From Maribacter sp. PR1 (GTDB lineage: Bacteria; Bacteroidota; Bacteroidia; Flavobacteriales; Flavobacteriaceae): a DNA stretch of 64,000 nt. The stretch's first letter is position 1. Each line of letters begins with the position of its first letter. The notes under the pieces are model-generated. The model had not been told where the DNA came from, did no database searches, and saw only the letters and a list, made by a program, of their open reading frames with translations. The position numbers were made by a program, and so were the translations under genes. Of this stretch, positions 17,419-29,120 are shown in pieces. Location of the stretch: assembly GCF_028464145.1 (NCBI RefSeq), contig NZ_JAQPCG010000011.1, positions 1 through 64,000 on the forward strand, read 5' to 3'.

Positions 17419-18015
17419 TTGAAAAACTTCAGTTTACACCTCTTTTTATTCGCTTTTACTGTAATAATGAACCGTGCAAATGCCCAAGATTTCAATATGG
17501 GTATAAAAGGTGGTTTAAATTACTCGAAAACCATAGCTCCTGGGGATGACCCCTTTAGTGCTAGAACCTCTTTTCATGCAGGTGTTTTTGCTGAAATCCC
17601 TTTACGTGGAAAATTCAGTTTTCATCCAGAAATCCTTTATTCTTCTCAAGGAACTAAAATCAAATATGCCAGACTAGAAAATTTTGATTCACCTTCAGTT
17701 AACCAGAACGATGACGTATTTGTGGCTAAAGCGGAGTTTCTTCTAATACCCTTAATTACCCGATTTAATTTTAACCAAAATATTTCCTTGGAATTGGGCC
17801 CACAGATTGGATTTGAAGTTTCTGGAGGTTCGTTCATAGATTATGGACCTACTCTAGGTGTGGGCATTGACCTCCCAAAAAACTTTTCCATTCAATTTCG
17901 TTCTTATCTGGGAGTATCCAATGTTTTTAGAAAATCTATTGTAGAAAACCAAAGTCTATCCGATAAGATATATTATGGCTTACTTCAGCTATCTGTGGGT
18001 TATGTGATTTTTTAA
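17419..18015 (+). CDS. Outer-membrane beta-barrel protein (PF13568 type) with a TTG start
   Basis: This 198-residue barrel protein is a paralogue of the one at 15863: FNMGIKGGLNYS here matches HLGVKGGFNYS there, and FSFHPEILYSSQG matches FKLQPEVLYSSQG. No ATG precedes a full signal peptide; the TTG at 17419-17421 gives KNFSLHLFLFAFTVIMNRANAQ, a good signal sequence. The next ATG would leave only a six-residue stub before the cleavage site. The last gene of the barrel trio, it precedes sufS. Confidence 0.8.
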   Translation: MKNFSLHLFLFAFTVIMNRANAQDFNMGIKGGLNYSKTIAPGDDPFSARTSFHAGVFAEIPLRGKFSFHPEILYSSQGTKIKYARLENFDSPSVNQNDDVFVAKAEFLLIPLITRFNFNQNISLELGPQIGFEVSGGSFIDYGPTLGVGIDLPKNFSIQFRSYLGVSNVFRKSIVENQSLSDKIYYGLLQLSVGYVIF

Positions 18016-18058
18016 TTTTATTAAGTATTCTCGATAATACTAATTGTAACATACTAGG

Positions 18059-18066
18059 TATCTTTG
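18059..18066 (+). promoter_or_regulatory. Probable -7 box before sufS
   Basis: TATCTTTG matches the flavobacterial TAnnTTTG box and ends 17 bp before the sufS ATG. This suggests the sufS-sufE-SufT-DUF2480 block has its own promoter, separate from the sufBCD block. No well-spaced -33 TTG was found. Confidence 0.55.
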
Positions 18067-18083
18067 TATATCATTACATCGAT

Positions 18084-19298
18084 ATGTTAGATATTAAAAA
18101 AATACGAGAAGATTTTCCTATACTCAAGCGAGAAGTCAATGGTAAGCCCTTGGTTTACTTGGATAATGCGGCTACCTCCCAGACTCCGCAGCAGGTTATA
18201 GATGTTATCGTTGATTACTACCAAAATTACAATGCCAATATACACCGAGGTGTTCACGCGCTTTCGCAAGAGGCCACGGATAAATACGAGCAGGCACGTA
18301 TAAAAATTCAAAAGCATTTTAATGCAGCCAACTCTCACGAAATTCTATTTACTTCGGGCACTACCCATAGTATAAACTTGGTGGCCAATGGATTTTCTTC
18401 CCTAATTGAGAATGGCGACGAGATTTTGGTTTCGGCTATGGAGCATCATTCCAACATTGTCCCTTGGCAAATGTTGTGCGAGCGTACAGGTGCTGTTTTA
18501 AAGGTTATCCCCATGAACCAAGAAGGGGAATTGTTGATGGATGTGTACGATGAATTACTATCCGAAAAAACGAAACTGGTATTCTGTAATCATATCTCCA
18601 ATGCCTTGGGAACTATTAACCCCATTAAGGAAATAATTGACAGGGCCCATGGAGTTGGCGCCGCTGTCTTAATAGATGGTGCACAGGCAGCTCCACATAT
18701 TGTAGCGGATGTACAAGCCTTGGATGTGGATTTTTATACCATATCGGCCCATAAGGTGTGTGGTCCTACGGGAGTAGGAATGCTTTATGGAAAAGAGGAA
18801 TGGTTAAAAAGGTTGCCCCCATACCAAGGAGGAGGCGAAATGATAGCCGAAGTCACCTTTGAAAAAACGACCTACGCAGATCTGCCCCATAAGTTCGAGG
18901 CTGGAACCCCAAATATTTGTGGAGGTATCGCTTTTGGTGCGGCATTGGATTACATGAACAGCATTGGTTTTGATGAAATTGCCAAATACGAGCACGAATT
19001 GCTGCAATACGCTACCCAAGAATTGTTAAAGATAGACAGACTCAAAATTTATGGTACGGCTAAAAATAAGACTTCGGTCATTTCATTTAATATTGATGGT
19101 ATTCATCCATACGATATTGGCACCATTTTGGATAAATTGGGTATTGCCGTAAGAACAGGCCATCATTGCGCCCAACCCATTATGGATTTCTATAAAATTC
19201 CCGGTACGGTAAGGGCTAGCTTTAGTTTTTACAATACAAAGGGAGAAATAGACACATTGGTTTCTGGAGTAGAAAGGGCCCGAAAAATGCTCTTATAA
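18084..19298 (+). CDS. sufS: Cysteine desulfurase SufS (group II)
   Basis: SufS is a PLP enzyme that takes sulfur from cysteine and hands it to SufE. The 404-residue length is typical. Landmarks are the N-terminal YLDNAATSQTP, EHHSNIVPWQ, the PLP lysine in TISAHKVCGPTGVGMLYG and the active-site Cys in VRTGHHCAQPIMDF within the short group II loop. It begins the second half of the SUF cluster, 73 bp before sufE. Confidence 0.96.
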   Translation: MLDIKKIREDFPILKREVNGKPLVYLDNAATSQTPQQVIDVIVDYYQNYNANIHRGVHALSQEATDKYEQARIKIQKHFNAANSHEILFTSGTTHSINLVANGFSSLIENGDEILVSAMEHHSNIVPWQMLCERTGAVLKVIPMNQEGELLMDVYDELLSEKTKLVFCNHISNALGTINPIKEIIDRAHGVGAAVLIDGAQAAPHIVADVQALDVDFYTISAHKVCGPTGVGMLYGKEEWLKRLPPYQGGGEMIAEVTFEKTTYADLPHKFEAGTPNICGGIAFGAALDYMNSIGFDEIAKYEHELLQYATQELLKIDRLKIYGTAKNKTSVISFNIDGIHPYDIGTILDKLGIAVRTGHHCAQPIMDFYKIPGTVRASFSFYNTKGEIDTLVSGVERARKMLL

Positions 19299-19371
19299 TC
19301 TAATTTGTTAGAGGAAGGCTAAACTTTTGATTCCCAACAATTCCTATCGTACTTTTGTGTAAAAGAAATTC

Positions 19372-19794
19372 ATGGAAATAAAAGAAATACAGGACGATAT
19401 AGTGGATGAATTTTCCATGTTCGATGATTGGATGCAACGCTATGAATATATGATTGAACTCGGAAAATCTCTTCCTTTGATCGATGAAGCCTATAAGACG
19501 GATGATAACATCATTAAAGGCTGCCAGAGTAAGGTATGGGTGCATGCAGAACTACAAGACAACAAGTTGGTCTTTACCGCTGATAGTGATGCCATCATCA
19601 CAAAAGGAATCATTGCTATTCTGATTAGGGCATTCAGTAATCAAAAACCTAAGGATATTATTGAAGCAAATACAAATTTCATAGATGAAATAGGTTTAAA
19701 GGAACATTTATCGCCCACAAGGGCAAACGGATTGGTTAGTATGATAAAACAGCTAAAATTATACGCTGTAGCATACCAAACGCAAGTAAACTAG
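19372..19794 (+). CDS. sufE: Sulfur acceptor protein SufE
   Basis: SufE stimulates SufS and relays persulfide sulfur to SufBC2D. The 140-residue protein has the typical helical start and the acceptor Cys in DDNIIKGCQSKVWVH (about Cys51). The C-terminal GLKEHLSPTRANGLVSMIKQLK is a family hallmark. It lies 73 bp after sufS and 5 bp before the SufT-like gene, with which it is presumably co-translated. Confidence 0.95.
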   Translation: MEIKEIQDDIVDEFSMFDDWMQRYEYMIELGKSLPLIDEAYKTDDNIIKGCQSKVWVHAELQDNKLVFTADSDAIITKGIIAILIRAFSNQKPKDIIEANTNFIDEIGLKEHLSPTRANGLVSMIKQLKLYAVAYQTQVN

Positions 19795-19799
19795 AAAAT

Positions 19800-20132
19800 A
19801 TGAGTGAAGAAATAGTTGGAACGGATACCTCGGATTTAGGGGAAAAAATAGTCAAGGTACTAAAGACCATATATGACCCCGAAATACCTGTGGACATTTA
19901 TGAACTTGGTCTCATCTACGACGTATTGGTAAATGAAGATAGCGAGGTCAAAATTCTAATGACCTTAACCTCCCCAAATTGTCCGGTTGCGGAGACGCTT
20001 CCGGTTGAGGTAGAGGAAAAAGTAAAATCTTTAAACGCTATCAAGGATGCGGAGGTAGAAATAACCTTTGATCCACCTTGGACGCAAGATTTAATGAGTG
20101 AGGAAGCCAAGTTAGAATTAGGTCTTTTGTAA
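19800..20132 (+). CDS. SufT-like MIP18/DUF59 Fe-S assembly factor
   Basis: This 110-residue MIP18-family protein helps mature Fe-S proteins. Its core reads LKTIYDPEIPVDIYELGLIYDV, then MTLTSPNCPVAETLPVEVE with the conserved Cys, and EITFDPPWTQDLMSEEAKLELGLL. The last segment is typical of the SUF-linked DUF59 subgroup. It lies 5 bp after sufE and 19 bp before the DUF2480 gene. Confidence 0.92.
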   Translation: MSEEIVGTDTSDLGEKIVKVLKTIYDPEIPVDIYELGLIYDVLVNEDSEVKILMTLTSPNCPVAETLPVEVEEKVKSLNAIKDAEVEITFDPPWTQDLMSEEAKLELGLL

Positions 20133-20151
20133 CGCCTCTTTTAGAAAAGTT

Positions 20152-20658
20152 ATGTCAGATGAAATCGTAAATAGGGTTTCCCAAAGTAAGCTAATTACTT
20201 TTAACTTGGAGGAATATTATCCACCGGGGAAGAGGACCTTGTTAGATATCAAAAATTGGCTTTATAAGGGTATTATTCTAAGGGAAAAGGAGTTTAGAAA
20301 ACAACTTCTAGAATATGATTGGAGCCAATATAAAGATACCTATGTGGCGATTACTTGCTCTACGGACGCCATTGTGCCTGGATGGGCTTTTATGTTGGTC
20401 GCTTCCAAGTTGCAACCCTATGCATTGCAAGTGGTCCAAGGTTCCTTGGAGGACTTAGAGACCGCTTTGTTCTATAAATCATTGGAGGACTTGGATTATG
20501 GTATTTTTAAGGACAAGTCGGTTATCATCAAGGGATGTAGCAATAAACCGGTTCCTGCTAACGCTTATATTTATTTGACCCAAAAACTTCAGGGTGTTGC
20601 AAAGTCCATCATGTATGGGGAGGCCTGCTCTTCCGTGCCGCTTTACAAAAAGAAATAA
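20152..20658 (+). CDS. DUF2480 family protein
   Basis: The 168-residue protein matches DUF2480, a family limited to Bacteroidota and often found at the end of SUF operons. It has no signal peptide or membrane segment. Conserved-looking features are DIKNWLYKGIILREKEFRKQL, the Cys in AITCSTDAIVPGWAFMLV, VIIKGCSNKPVPANAYIYLT and a C-terminal GEACSSVPLYKKK. The three cysteine sites and the genomic position suggest a role linked to Fe-S assembly, but this is inference. Confidence 0.85.
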   Translation: MSDEIVNRVSQSKLITFNLEEYYPPGKRTLLDIKNWLYKGIILREKEFRKQLLEYDWSQYKDTYVAITCSTDAIVPGWAFMLVASKLQPYALQVVQGSLEDLETALFYKSLEDLDYGIFKDKSVIIKGCSNKPVPANAYIYLTQKLQGVAKSIMYGEACSSVPLYKKK

Positions 20659-20692
20659 CGGAATTATTTCCCTTCTGGATAGTGACCTTTTG

Positions 20693-20700
20693 TAAATTTG
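20693..20700 (+). promoter_or_regulatory. Probable -7 box of the DUF3078 gene
   Basis: TAAATTTG matches the flavobacterial TAnnTTTG box and lies 29 bp before the ATG at 20730. It supports starting the DUF3078 protein at 20730 and not at the upstream in-frame codon at 20682, which would precede the promoter. Confidence 0.6.
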
Positions 20701-20729
20701 TGTTTCTAAACACGATAAATACCATAATC

Positions 20730-21659
20730 ATGAAAAACATTTTACTACTTACGGCACTTTTTTTAAGTTGTGCTTTTGGTTTTGGACAAACTGAGGAAGA
20801 ACTTAAAGCTCAGTTGGCTCCAAAAAAGGATTCAATTAAAGCTATCCAAGCAAGAGTGGACGCTATTAAAGCAGAAATTGCGACCCTTCCGGGATGGAAA
20901 AAAGGTGCCTTCGGAACCATTGGTGCCAATATCAGTAGTTTTAATAACTGGTACGCACAAGGAACGCCCAACAATTCATCGGGAAATATTGGAGTTACCG
21001 TAAATGGTTTTGCCAACTTACAACAAGATAAATTCTTCTGGCGAAATTCTGGAAATCTTAACCTTGGTTGGGTAAAGTTTGACGATAAGGACGACCCAGA
21101 TGATGATGATAGCTTTAAGCAGGCAACGGATGTTTTTACCATCACCTCTCTGTATGGGCGCAAGTTGAACGAAAAGTTCGCAATCTCAGCCTTAGGGGAA
21201 TATAGAACAACAATATTAAACAATTTCAATGACCCAGGTTATTTGGATTTGGGTGTTGGTGCCACTTGGACGCCTATCACCGATTTGGTTGTGGTCATCC
21301 ATCCTTTAAACTACAACTTCGTATTTAGCAGTAACGATGCGGTTTTTGAATCTTCTTTAGGTGCTAAGATTGTTGCAGATTATACGAGGAAAATCGGAAA
21401 AGTAAATTTCAAGACTAACTTATCCATGTTTCAAAGTTACAAAAGCAGTAACCTATCCAACTACACTTGGATTAATTCACTGGGCTATACGCTATGGAAT
21501 GGAATTGGACTTGGCTTCGAATTTGGCCTAAGAAATAATAAACAAGAGGCGTTAAACTACGCTCTAAACGGTCCAACACCAGATGCAAATGCTACGTTTG
21601 ATAACATTGATAACGACCTACAGACGTATGTGCTGTTCGGATTAAATTATGCCTTCTAA
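20730..21659 (+). CDS. DUF3078 outer-membrane protein
   Basis: The 309-residue product starts at the ATG at 20730 with a signal peptide (MKNILLLTALFLSCAFGFGQ). The frame is open to 20682, but the extra residues lack a signal sequence. A short coiled region (about 22-52, EEELKAQLAPKKDSIKAIQA) is followed by the DUF3078 barrel with FNNWYAQGTPNNSSGNIG and RKLNEKFAISALGEYRT, ending in LFGLNYAF with a terminal Phe. It is a predicted outer-membrane barrel common in Bacteroidota. It closes the SUF region and ends in a strong terminator. Confidence 0.88.
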   Translation: MKNILLLTALFLSCAFGFGQTEEELKAQLAPKKDSIKAIQARVDAIKAEIATLPGWKKGAFGTIGANISSFNNWYAQGTPNNSSGNIGVTVNGFANLQQDKFFWRNSGNLNLGWVKFDDKDDPDDDDSFKQATDVFTITSLYGRKLNEKFAISALGEYRTTILNNFNDPGYLDLGVGATWTPITDLVVVIHPLNYNFVFSSNDAVFESSLGAKIVADYTRKIGKVNFKTNLSMFQSYKSSNLSNYTWINSLGYTLWNGIGLGFEFGLRNNKQEALNYALNGPTPDANATFDNIDNDLQTYVLFGLNYAF

Positions 21660-21677
21660 ATAAAATAATATACATTT

Positions 21678-21705
21678 AAAAAGCCCTCCTTTTGGAGGGC
21701 TTTTT
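21678..21705 (+). terminator. Intrinsic terminator after the DUF3078 gene
   Basis: AAAAAGCCCTCC pairs with GGAGGGCTTTTT around a four-base loop. The hairpin lies 18 bp after the stop and its sequence is symmetric enough to act on both strands. Confidence 0.9.
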
Positions 21706-21918
21706 GGTTAAGTAGATATCGTAAAATTTGGGGTTTTACTTTTAGCTTAAGAAGTTAAATATTGATTTGGGGTCAACACTATCACTTAAACACAGCATAA
21801 AAATACAACCGTCTTTTTGCTTTATTCTTATTTATGTTGTGAACCGGACTTAAAATGTGGTGAAAAATATGAGCGTATTAAAATGATCGATGAACAGCAC
21901 AAAATTCCGTAGATATAA

Positions 21919-23133
21919 CTATTGATACTCGTCTAAATGCTCTGGATATAGGAAATTGTTATATGGAAAACGGGTAACATGGATGTCCCTAACTTCATTA
22001 TAAACTCGCTTCCTAAACTCGTCCAGGTTTTCCTTATTAAGGGCGGAGATAAAAAGCGCCCTATTTCCAACTTTCTCCATCCATGTACGCTTCCACTCCT
22101 CAATGGTGAAATGTTTGCTTGTTTTCTCCGTCATTAAATCGTCTTCTTCAATGACTTCGTTTTCATATTGGTCAATTTTGTTGAAGACCATAATGGTTTT
22201 TTTGTCCGAACTTTTAATTTCGGACAAAATCTGATTAACGGAATCTATATGTTCTTCAAATTGAGGGTGTGAAATATCAACGACATGTAGCAGTAAGTCC
22301 GCCTCTCTAACTTCGTCCAAGGTGCTTTTAAAGCTTTCCACCAATTGGGTCGGTAGTTTCCTGATAAAACCTACCGTGTCGCTTAAAAGAAAAGGTAGAT
22401 TGCCAAGGACCACTTTTCTAACCGTGGTGTCTAAAGTTGCGAAAAGCTTATTCTCCGCAAAAACATCACTTTTACTAATTACGTTCATCAGTGTTGATTT
22501 ACCGACATTGGTATATCCAACCAAAGCAACCCTGACCAAGGAGCCTCTATTACCCCTTTGGGTCTCCATTTGTTTATCTATTTTCTGTAATTTCTTTTTG
22601 AGCAGGGTTATCCGGTCCCGTACAATACGCCTATCCGTTTCAATTTCCGTTTCACCGGGACCGCGCATACCAATACCTCCCTTTTGGCGCTCCAGGTGTG
22701 TCCAAAGTCCGGTAAGTCTTGGCAATAAATATTCATATTGAGCCAACTCCACTTGGGTACGGGCGTAACTGGTTTGGGCACGTTGAGCAAAAATGTCCAG
22801 GATTAGACTGGTGCGATCTATGATTTTACAGCGTAATTGTTTTTCAATATTTCGTTGTTGGGCCGGACTAAGTTCATCATCGAATATTACGGAGCCAATA
22901 TCATTCTCTTCTACATAGTATTGTACCTCTTCCATTTTTCCACTGCCAATTAGTGTTTTTGGGTTGGGTACATCTACCTTCTGTACGAATCTATTCATGA
23001 CCTCGCCGCCAGCGGTATAAGTCAAGAATTCCAGTTCATCCAGATATTCGGTTACCTTTTCTTCGTTTTGTTCCTTATTGATTATTCCAATAAGGACAGC
23101 TTTTTCGTATTCCGTTGTTTTCTTCTCTAGCAT
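21919..23133 (-). CDS. hflX: Ribosome-associated GTPase HflX
   Basis: HflX splits stalled or hibernating 70S ribosomes. The 404-residue protein has the N-terminal HflX domain (about 20-190) with SPAQQRNIEKQL, RPRLTGLW-like LLPRLTGLWTHLERQKGGIGMRGPGE, then a G domain with G1 GYTNVGKST, G2 and G3 TLDTTVRKV and DTVGFI, and G4 NKID. Length is typical for Bacteroidota. It is divergent from the EEP hydrolase gene at 23208; a -7 box TAATTTTG lies on the minus strand at 23148-23155. Confidence 0.95.
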   Translation of the reverse strand: MLEKKTTEYEKAVLIGIINKEQNEEKVTEYLDELEFLTYTAGGEVMNRFVQKVDVPNPKTLIGSGKMEEVQYYVEENDIGSVIFDDELSPAQQRNIEKQLRCKIIDRTSLILDIFAQRAQTSYARTQVELAQYEYLLPRLTGLWTHLERQKGGIGMRGPGETEIETDRRIVRDRITLLKKKLQKIDKQMETQRGNRGSLVRVALVGYTNVGKSTLMNVISKSDVFAENKLFATLDTTVRKVVLGNLPFLLSDTVGFIRKLPTQLVESFKSTLDEVREADLLLHVVDISHPQFEEHIDSVNQILSEIKSSDKKTIMVFNKIDQYENEVIEEDDLMTEKTSKHFTIEEWKRTWMEKVGNRALFISALNKENLDEFRKRVYNEVRDIHVTRFPYNNFLYPEHLDEYQ

Positions 23134-23147
23134 ATAATAGTAAAATG

Positions 23148-23155
23148 CAAAATTA
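23148..23155 (-). promoter_or_regulatory. Probable -7 box of the hflX promoter
   Basis: The minus strand reads TAATTTTG, a match to TAnnTTTG, 14 bp upstream of the hflX ATG. It lies in the 74-bp divergent spacer shared with the EEP hydrolase gene. Confidence 0.5.
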
Positions 23156-23207
23156 CATAAAAGAGGCTAAGCTATTTTAGTAAATTTATGGCCCCTAAAG
23201 CGTAGAT

Positions 23208-24185
23208 ATGTTATTTTCATTCTTCAAAAAAAGAACTTCAAAGCAATTATATACTATTGCATTCTATAATTTAGAGAATTTGTTCGATGCCCAAGACAAT
23301 AAATTTACCTTGGACAATGATTTTACTCCGAATGGGTTTAAAAAATGGACCACTAAAAAATACAAAAGAAAACTTTCCGGATTGGCCAAAACCATTTTAA
23401 AAATTGGACATTCTACAAATAGGTATCCGCCTGTTCTTATAGGAGTGGCGGAGGCCGAGAATAAATTCGTCTTGCAGGATTTGTTGAATACCTCCCCCCT
23501 GAACGACATAAATTATAGCTTCATACATTATGAATCCCCAGATGAAAGGGGAATAGATACCGGACTTATATATCATCAGAAATATTTTAAGGTGTTGGAA
23601 TCAAATGCTATTCCTCTTTTGGTAAATAACCCTGATGGAATACGAGATACTACCCGAGATATATTATATGTTCGGGGCTTGCTAAATGGGGAGAACATTC
23701 ATCTTTTCGTGAATCATTGGCCCTCTAGAAGGGAAGGAGCCGAAACTACGGAATATAAAAGGGTGACGGCAGCAGAAGTCATCAAGAAAAAAATGAAAGC
23801 TATTGAAGTTCATGAAGCTTCGCCAAATTATATAGTAATGGGCGATTTCAATGATGATCCACAATCCTTGAGTATTCAGACACTTCTAGAGCACTCAGGT
23901 CTACATAACCCTATGGAAAGTCTACATATTCCAAATGCTAGAGGAAGTGCCAGTTATAGAAAAGCATGGAATTTATTTGATCAGATTATGCTTTCGCACA
24001 GCTTTTATAAGTACAGGAAGGCTAAACACAGCTTTGATACAGCCAATATTTTTGACCATGATTTTTTAAAGGAGAATAAGGGAAAGTATAAAGGAAACCC
24101 TTTTAGAACTTTTGCAGGGAAGAAATATTTGGGAGGATATAGTGATCATTTTCCGGTTTATATCGTTTTAAAATATAATAAATAG
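23208..24185 (+). CDS. Endonuclease/exonuclease/phosphatase (EEP) family protein
   Basis: The 325-residue protein has the EEP metal-dependent phosphohydrolase fold: IAFYNLENLFDAQDN (metal Asn and Glu), IGVAEAENKFVL (second Glu), HLFVNHWPSRREGAE (His), VMGDFNDDPQS (Asp-Asn) and a C-terminal GGYSDHFPVYIVLKY (SDHxP, catalytic Asp-His). It lacks a signal peptide, so it should act in the cytoplasm. It could cleave nucleic acids or phospholipid/inositol phosphates; the sequence does not decide. It is divergent from hflX. Confidence 0.88.
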   Translation: MLFSFFKKRTSKQLYTIAFYNLENLFDAQDNKFTLDNDFTPNGFKKWTTKKYKRKLSGLAKTILKIGHSTNRYPPVLIGVAEAENKFVLQDLLNTSPLNDINYSFIHYESPDERGIDTGLIYHQKYFKVLESNAIPLLVNNPDGIRDTTRDILYVRGLLNGENIHLFVNHWPSRREGAETTEYKRVTAAEVIKKKMKAIEVHEASPNYIVMGDFNDDPQSLSIQTLLEHSGLHNPMESLHIPNARGSASYRKAWNLFDQIMLSHSFYKYRKAKHSFDTANIFDHDFLKENKGKYKGNPFRTFAGKKYLGGYSDHFPVYIVLKYNK

Positions 24186-24354
24186 CAAACATGATAAAGT
24201 AGGGATATTCTTATAAACATCAAAAAATTGCACTTTCACAACAAAGAGTAAAATTCTGCTATGTATTTCATCGAATAAGTTGGCTTCCGCTACTGGAGCA
24301 TGCTAGTCTTTAAATATTATTGTAGTCCAAATCTTACAATTAATTAACGGTGAT

Positions 24355-26565
24355 ATGGACTACCAAAAACACTTCAATTTAAGGACTGGCTTCAAAGCTT
24401 TTTCCTTTTTTCTATGGATAGGGACTCAAGTGATATTTGCTCAATCTCCTGAACTAAAGAAGATAATAAAAAAGGAATATGACTTTACCAAAATTGGGTC
24501 AATGCAAGTTGACCTGGAGTTCGATTACGAAAAAAATAGGGTAAAAACCTTGGCTGTAGCTAAAGCTAACCATCTAAAAATGAAAGAGGTTTTACCCAAC
24601 GGAAAAAAAGTGGAACTACAGGAAATAGGAGAAGATGGCAGTCCTATCTACTATGAGACCTATTCAGATGATGCTAGTCAAACTTCCAGGGCTTCCTCAT
24701 TACATACGAATGGTATTTTAGATTTGGATCTCGATGGGTTGGGTATGCAGGTAGGTGTATGGGATGCTGGTGTTGCGCTTACTACCCATCAAGAATATGA
24801 TGTTAGAGCTACAATAGTTGATGGAAGTTCTGAAATAGATGGCCACGCAACTATGGTTACCGGTAGCCTGATTTCCTCGGGCATAAAAAAAGGAGCACAA
24901 GGTGTAGCATACAGAGCCAACGTACTCTCCCATGATTGGACACGGGATAAGATAGAAGTGACCGAAGCTGCCGCAAATGGACTTTTGTTATCTAACCATT
25001 CCTATGGCATTAAAACCGACCGAGTGCCCGACTGGTACTTTGGTTCTTATATTAAAGTAGCCCAGGATTGGGATAATATTATGTACAATGCGCCTTATTA
25101 TCTTATGGTAACGGCCGCGGGTAACGCCAGACATAGTGGCGATAATGAATCTCCGATTTTTGGAACTAGCGCGGATGGATTTGATTTGATGCTGGGCTTT
25201 ACGATTGCCAAAAACGGGCTTACCATTGCCGGATCCAATTCAAAAATTGATAATAAAGGAAATCTTAAAGAAGCAACGGTTTCAGCCTACAGCAGTTATG
25301 GACCTGTGGATGATGGTCGGATAAAACCGGATCTTGCAGGTGATGGATCATCTATTCTTTCAACGGATGCCATAGGCAATACAAGTTATGATGTATCGGC
25401 CGGAACTTCAATGGCTACACCTGGGGTAACCGGTGCATTGTTATTACTTCAGCAATACAATGAACAACTATACGGAGCTTATTTAAAAGCAGCAACATTA
25501 AAAGGATTAGCGTTACATACTGCCGATGATGTTGATGCTCAAGGTCCCGATTACAAGATGGGATGGGGTGTAATGAACGCCAAGCGTGCTGCAGAAGTTT
25601 TATTTCAAAAAGATTTTAGTACACACATATCCGAAAATACATTAACTGAAGGAGAAACTTTTAGTTATACGGTAGCAGCGAAGGGTGGGGAAACCTTAAC
25701 GGCTTCTATTTCTTGGACGGACCCGGCCTCTGAATATATCAATAGGGGAGATTTAAATAATACAACGGCTGCACTTGTAAATGATTTGGATATACGAATC
25801 ACCCAAGATGGAAAAACATTTTTACCTTGGAAATTAAATCCGAAGAATCCAAAAGCGGAGGCAACTCAAGGCGATAATCTTGTGGATCCGTTTGAACGAA
25901 TCGAAATTCCTAATGCAAATGGTAGTTATACCATTACGGTCTCCCATAAGAATAACTTAAAGGAATTAAATCAAGATTTTTCACTAATACTAACGGGAGT
26001 ATCCTTAACTGAGTGTAAGATTAATGCCCCAAGCAGATTGGCTTTGAGCAATGCTTTAGATAACCAAATCACTTTAGCGTGGGCCGAAACACCAGATGGG
26101 CTATATGAAGTGCAGTATAGAAATGAAAATGAAGAGGTTTGGATTTCGGAAATGGTAACCTCTGGGATTAAAGAATTTAAAAACTTGATATTGAATGAGG
26201 ATTATATTGTTAGGGTTAGAACGTTTTGCTCACAAAATATGGCATCTGAATTCAGTATGGAATACAAATTTACCTTTGAAGGAACCGATACTTTTGTTGG
26301 TGAATTAGATATGAACCAGGTTCTAAATGCGGAAGGTGCTGTTGATTTTTCAGTCTTTCCAAATCCCGCTGTACATCAAATTAACTTAAACATGGTAGTC
26401 GGTGAATCGGCAATGTATCGTATTGTGTCCGCTTCTGGTGTCGAATTAAAGGTAGGCCCGGCAAAGAATGAACCTATACATGTAGAAGATCTTGCTTCCG
26501 GACTCTATATCCTTCAAATAAAAGATCAAGAGGTCTACAAAAGCACAAAATTTTATAAGAATTAA
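24355..26565 (+). CDS. Secreted subtilase (S8) with T9SS sorting domain
   Basis: The 736-residue protein has a signal peptide (to about residue 30), an N-terminal propeptide-like part and a subtilisin domain. The catalytic triad is Asp137 (GVWDAGVAL), His164 (DGHATMVTG) and Ser352 (GTSMATPG), with an oxyanion Asn in TAAGNARHSG. A P-domain-like beta region and a fibronectin type III-like module follow (about 545-640). The last 75 residues, from FSVFPNPAVHQI to YKSTKFYKN, form a type A type IX secretion sorting domain. The protein should be exported through T9SS and attached to or released from the cell surface. Confidence 0.93.
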   Translation: MDYQKHFNLRTGFKAFSFFLWIGTQVIFAQSPELKKIIKKEYDFTKIGSMQVDLEFDYEKNRVKTLAVAKANHLKMKEVLPNGKKVELQEIGEDGSPIYYETYSDDASQTSRASSLHTNGILDLDLDGLGMQVGVWDAGVALTTHQEYDVRATIVDGSSEIDGHATMVTGSLISSGIKKGAQGVAYRANVLSHDWTRDKIEVTEAAANGLLLSNHSYGIKTDRVPDWYFGSYIKVAQDWDNIMYNAPYYLMVTAAGNARHSGDNESPIFGTSADGFDLMLGFTIAKNGLTIAGSNSKIDNKGNLKEATVSAYSSYGPVDDGRIKPDLAGDGSSILSTDAIGNTSYDVSAGTSMATPGVTGALLLLQQYNEQLYGAYLKAATLKGLALHTADDVDAQGPDYKMGWGVMNAKRAAEVLFQKDFSTHISENTLTEGETFSYTVAAKGGETLTASISWTDPASEYINRGDLNNTTAALVNDLDIRITQDGKTFLPWKLNPKNPKAEATQGDNLVDPFERIEIPNANGSYTITVSHKNNLKELNQDFSLILTGVSLTECKINAPSRLALSNALDNQITLAWAETPDGLYEVQYRNENEEVWISEMVTSGIKEFKNLILNEDYIVRVRTFCSQNMASEFSMEYKFTFEGTDTFVGELDMNQVLNAEGAVDFSVFPNPAVHQINLNMVVGESAMYRIVSASGVELKVGPAKNEPIHVEDLASGLYILQIKDQEVYKSTKFYKN

Positions 26566-26610
26566 AAATTTGCCCTTATCTCCCCGGAACCTATACATTT
26601 TCCTTTAGAT

Positions 26611-26648
26611 AGACCTGACTTTCAAGAACGATTGTCAGGTCTTTTTTT
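26611..26648 (+). terminator. Intrinsic terminator after the subtilase gene
   Basis: AGACCTGAC pairs with GTCAGGTCT around a 14-base loop and is followed by a run of T. It lies 45 bp after the stop codon. Confidence 0.85.
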
Positions 26649-26758
26649 TCATGTTGATATAGTATTTTATAAAATAGACAAAATTGATATAGCAATAAAC
26701 CAAAACAAGAAAATAACTATGCAAGTAAGTATCTAAATTGGTAATTTTACGGAGATAG

Positions 26759-29029
<2,271 letters not shown>

Positions 29030-29053
29030 TTTAAAACTATTTCAATACTCTTT

Positions 29054-29082
29054 AAAAGGCAGCCCATTAGGCTGCCTTTTTT
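29054..29082 (+). terminator. Intrinsic terminator of katG
   Basis: AAAAGGCAGCC pairs with GGCTGCCTTTT around a five-base loop, followed by further T. It lies 25 bp after the katG stop. Confidence 0.92.
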
Positions 29083-29120
29083 ATTTAATAGCAATTTCCC
29101 AGTGTTTCATAAACCTGTCA

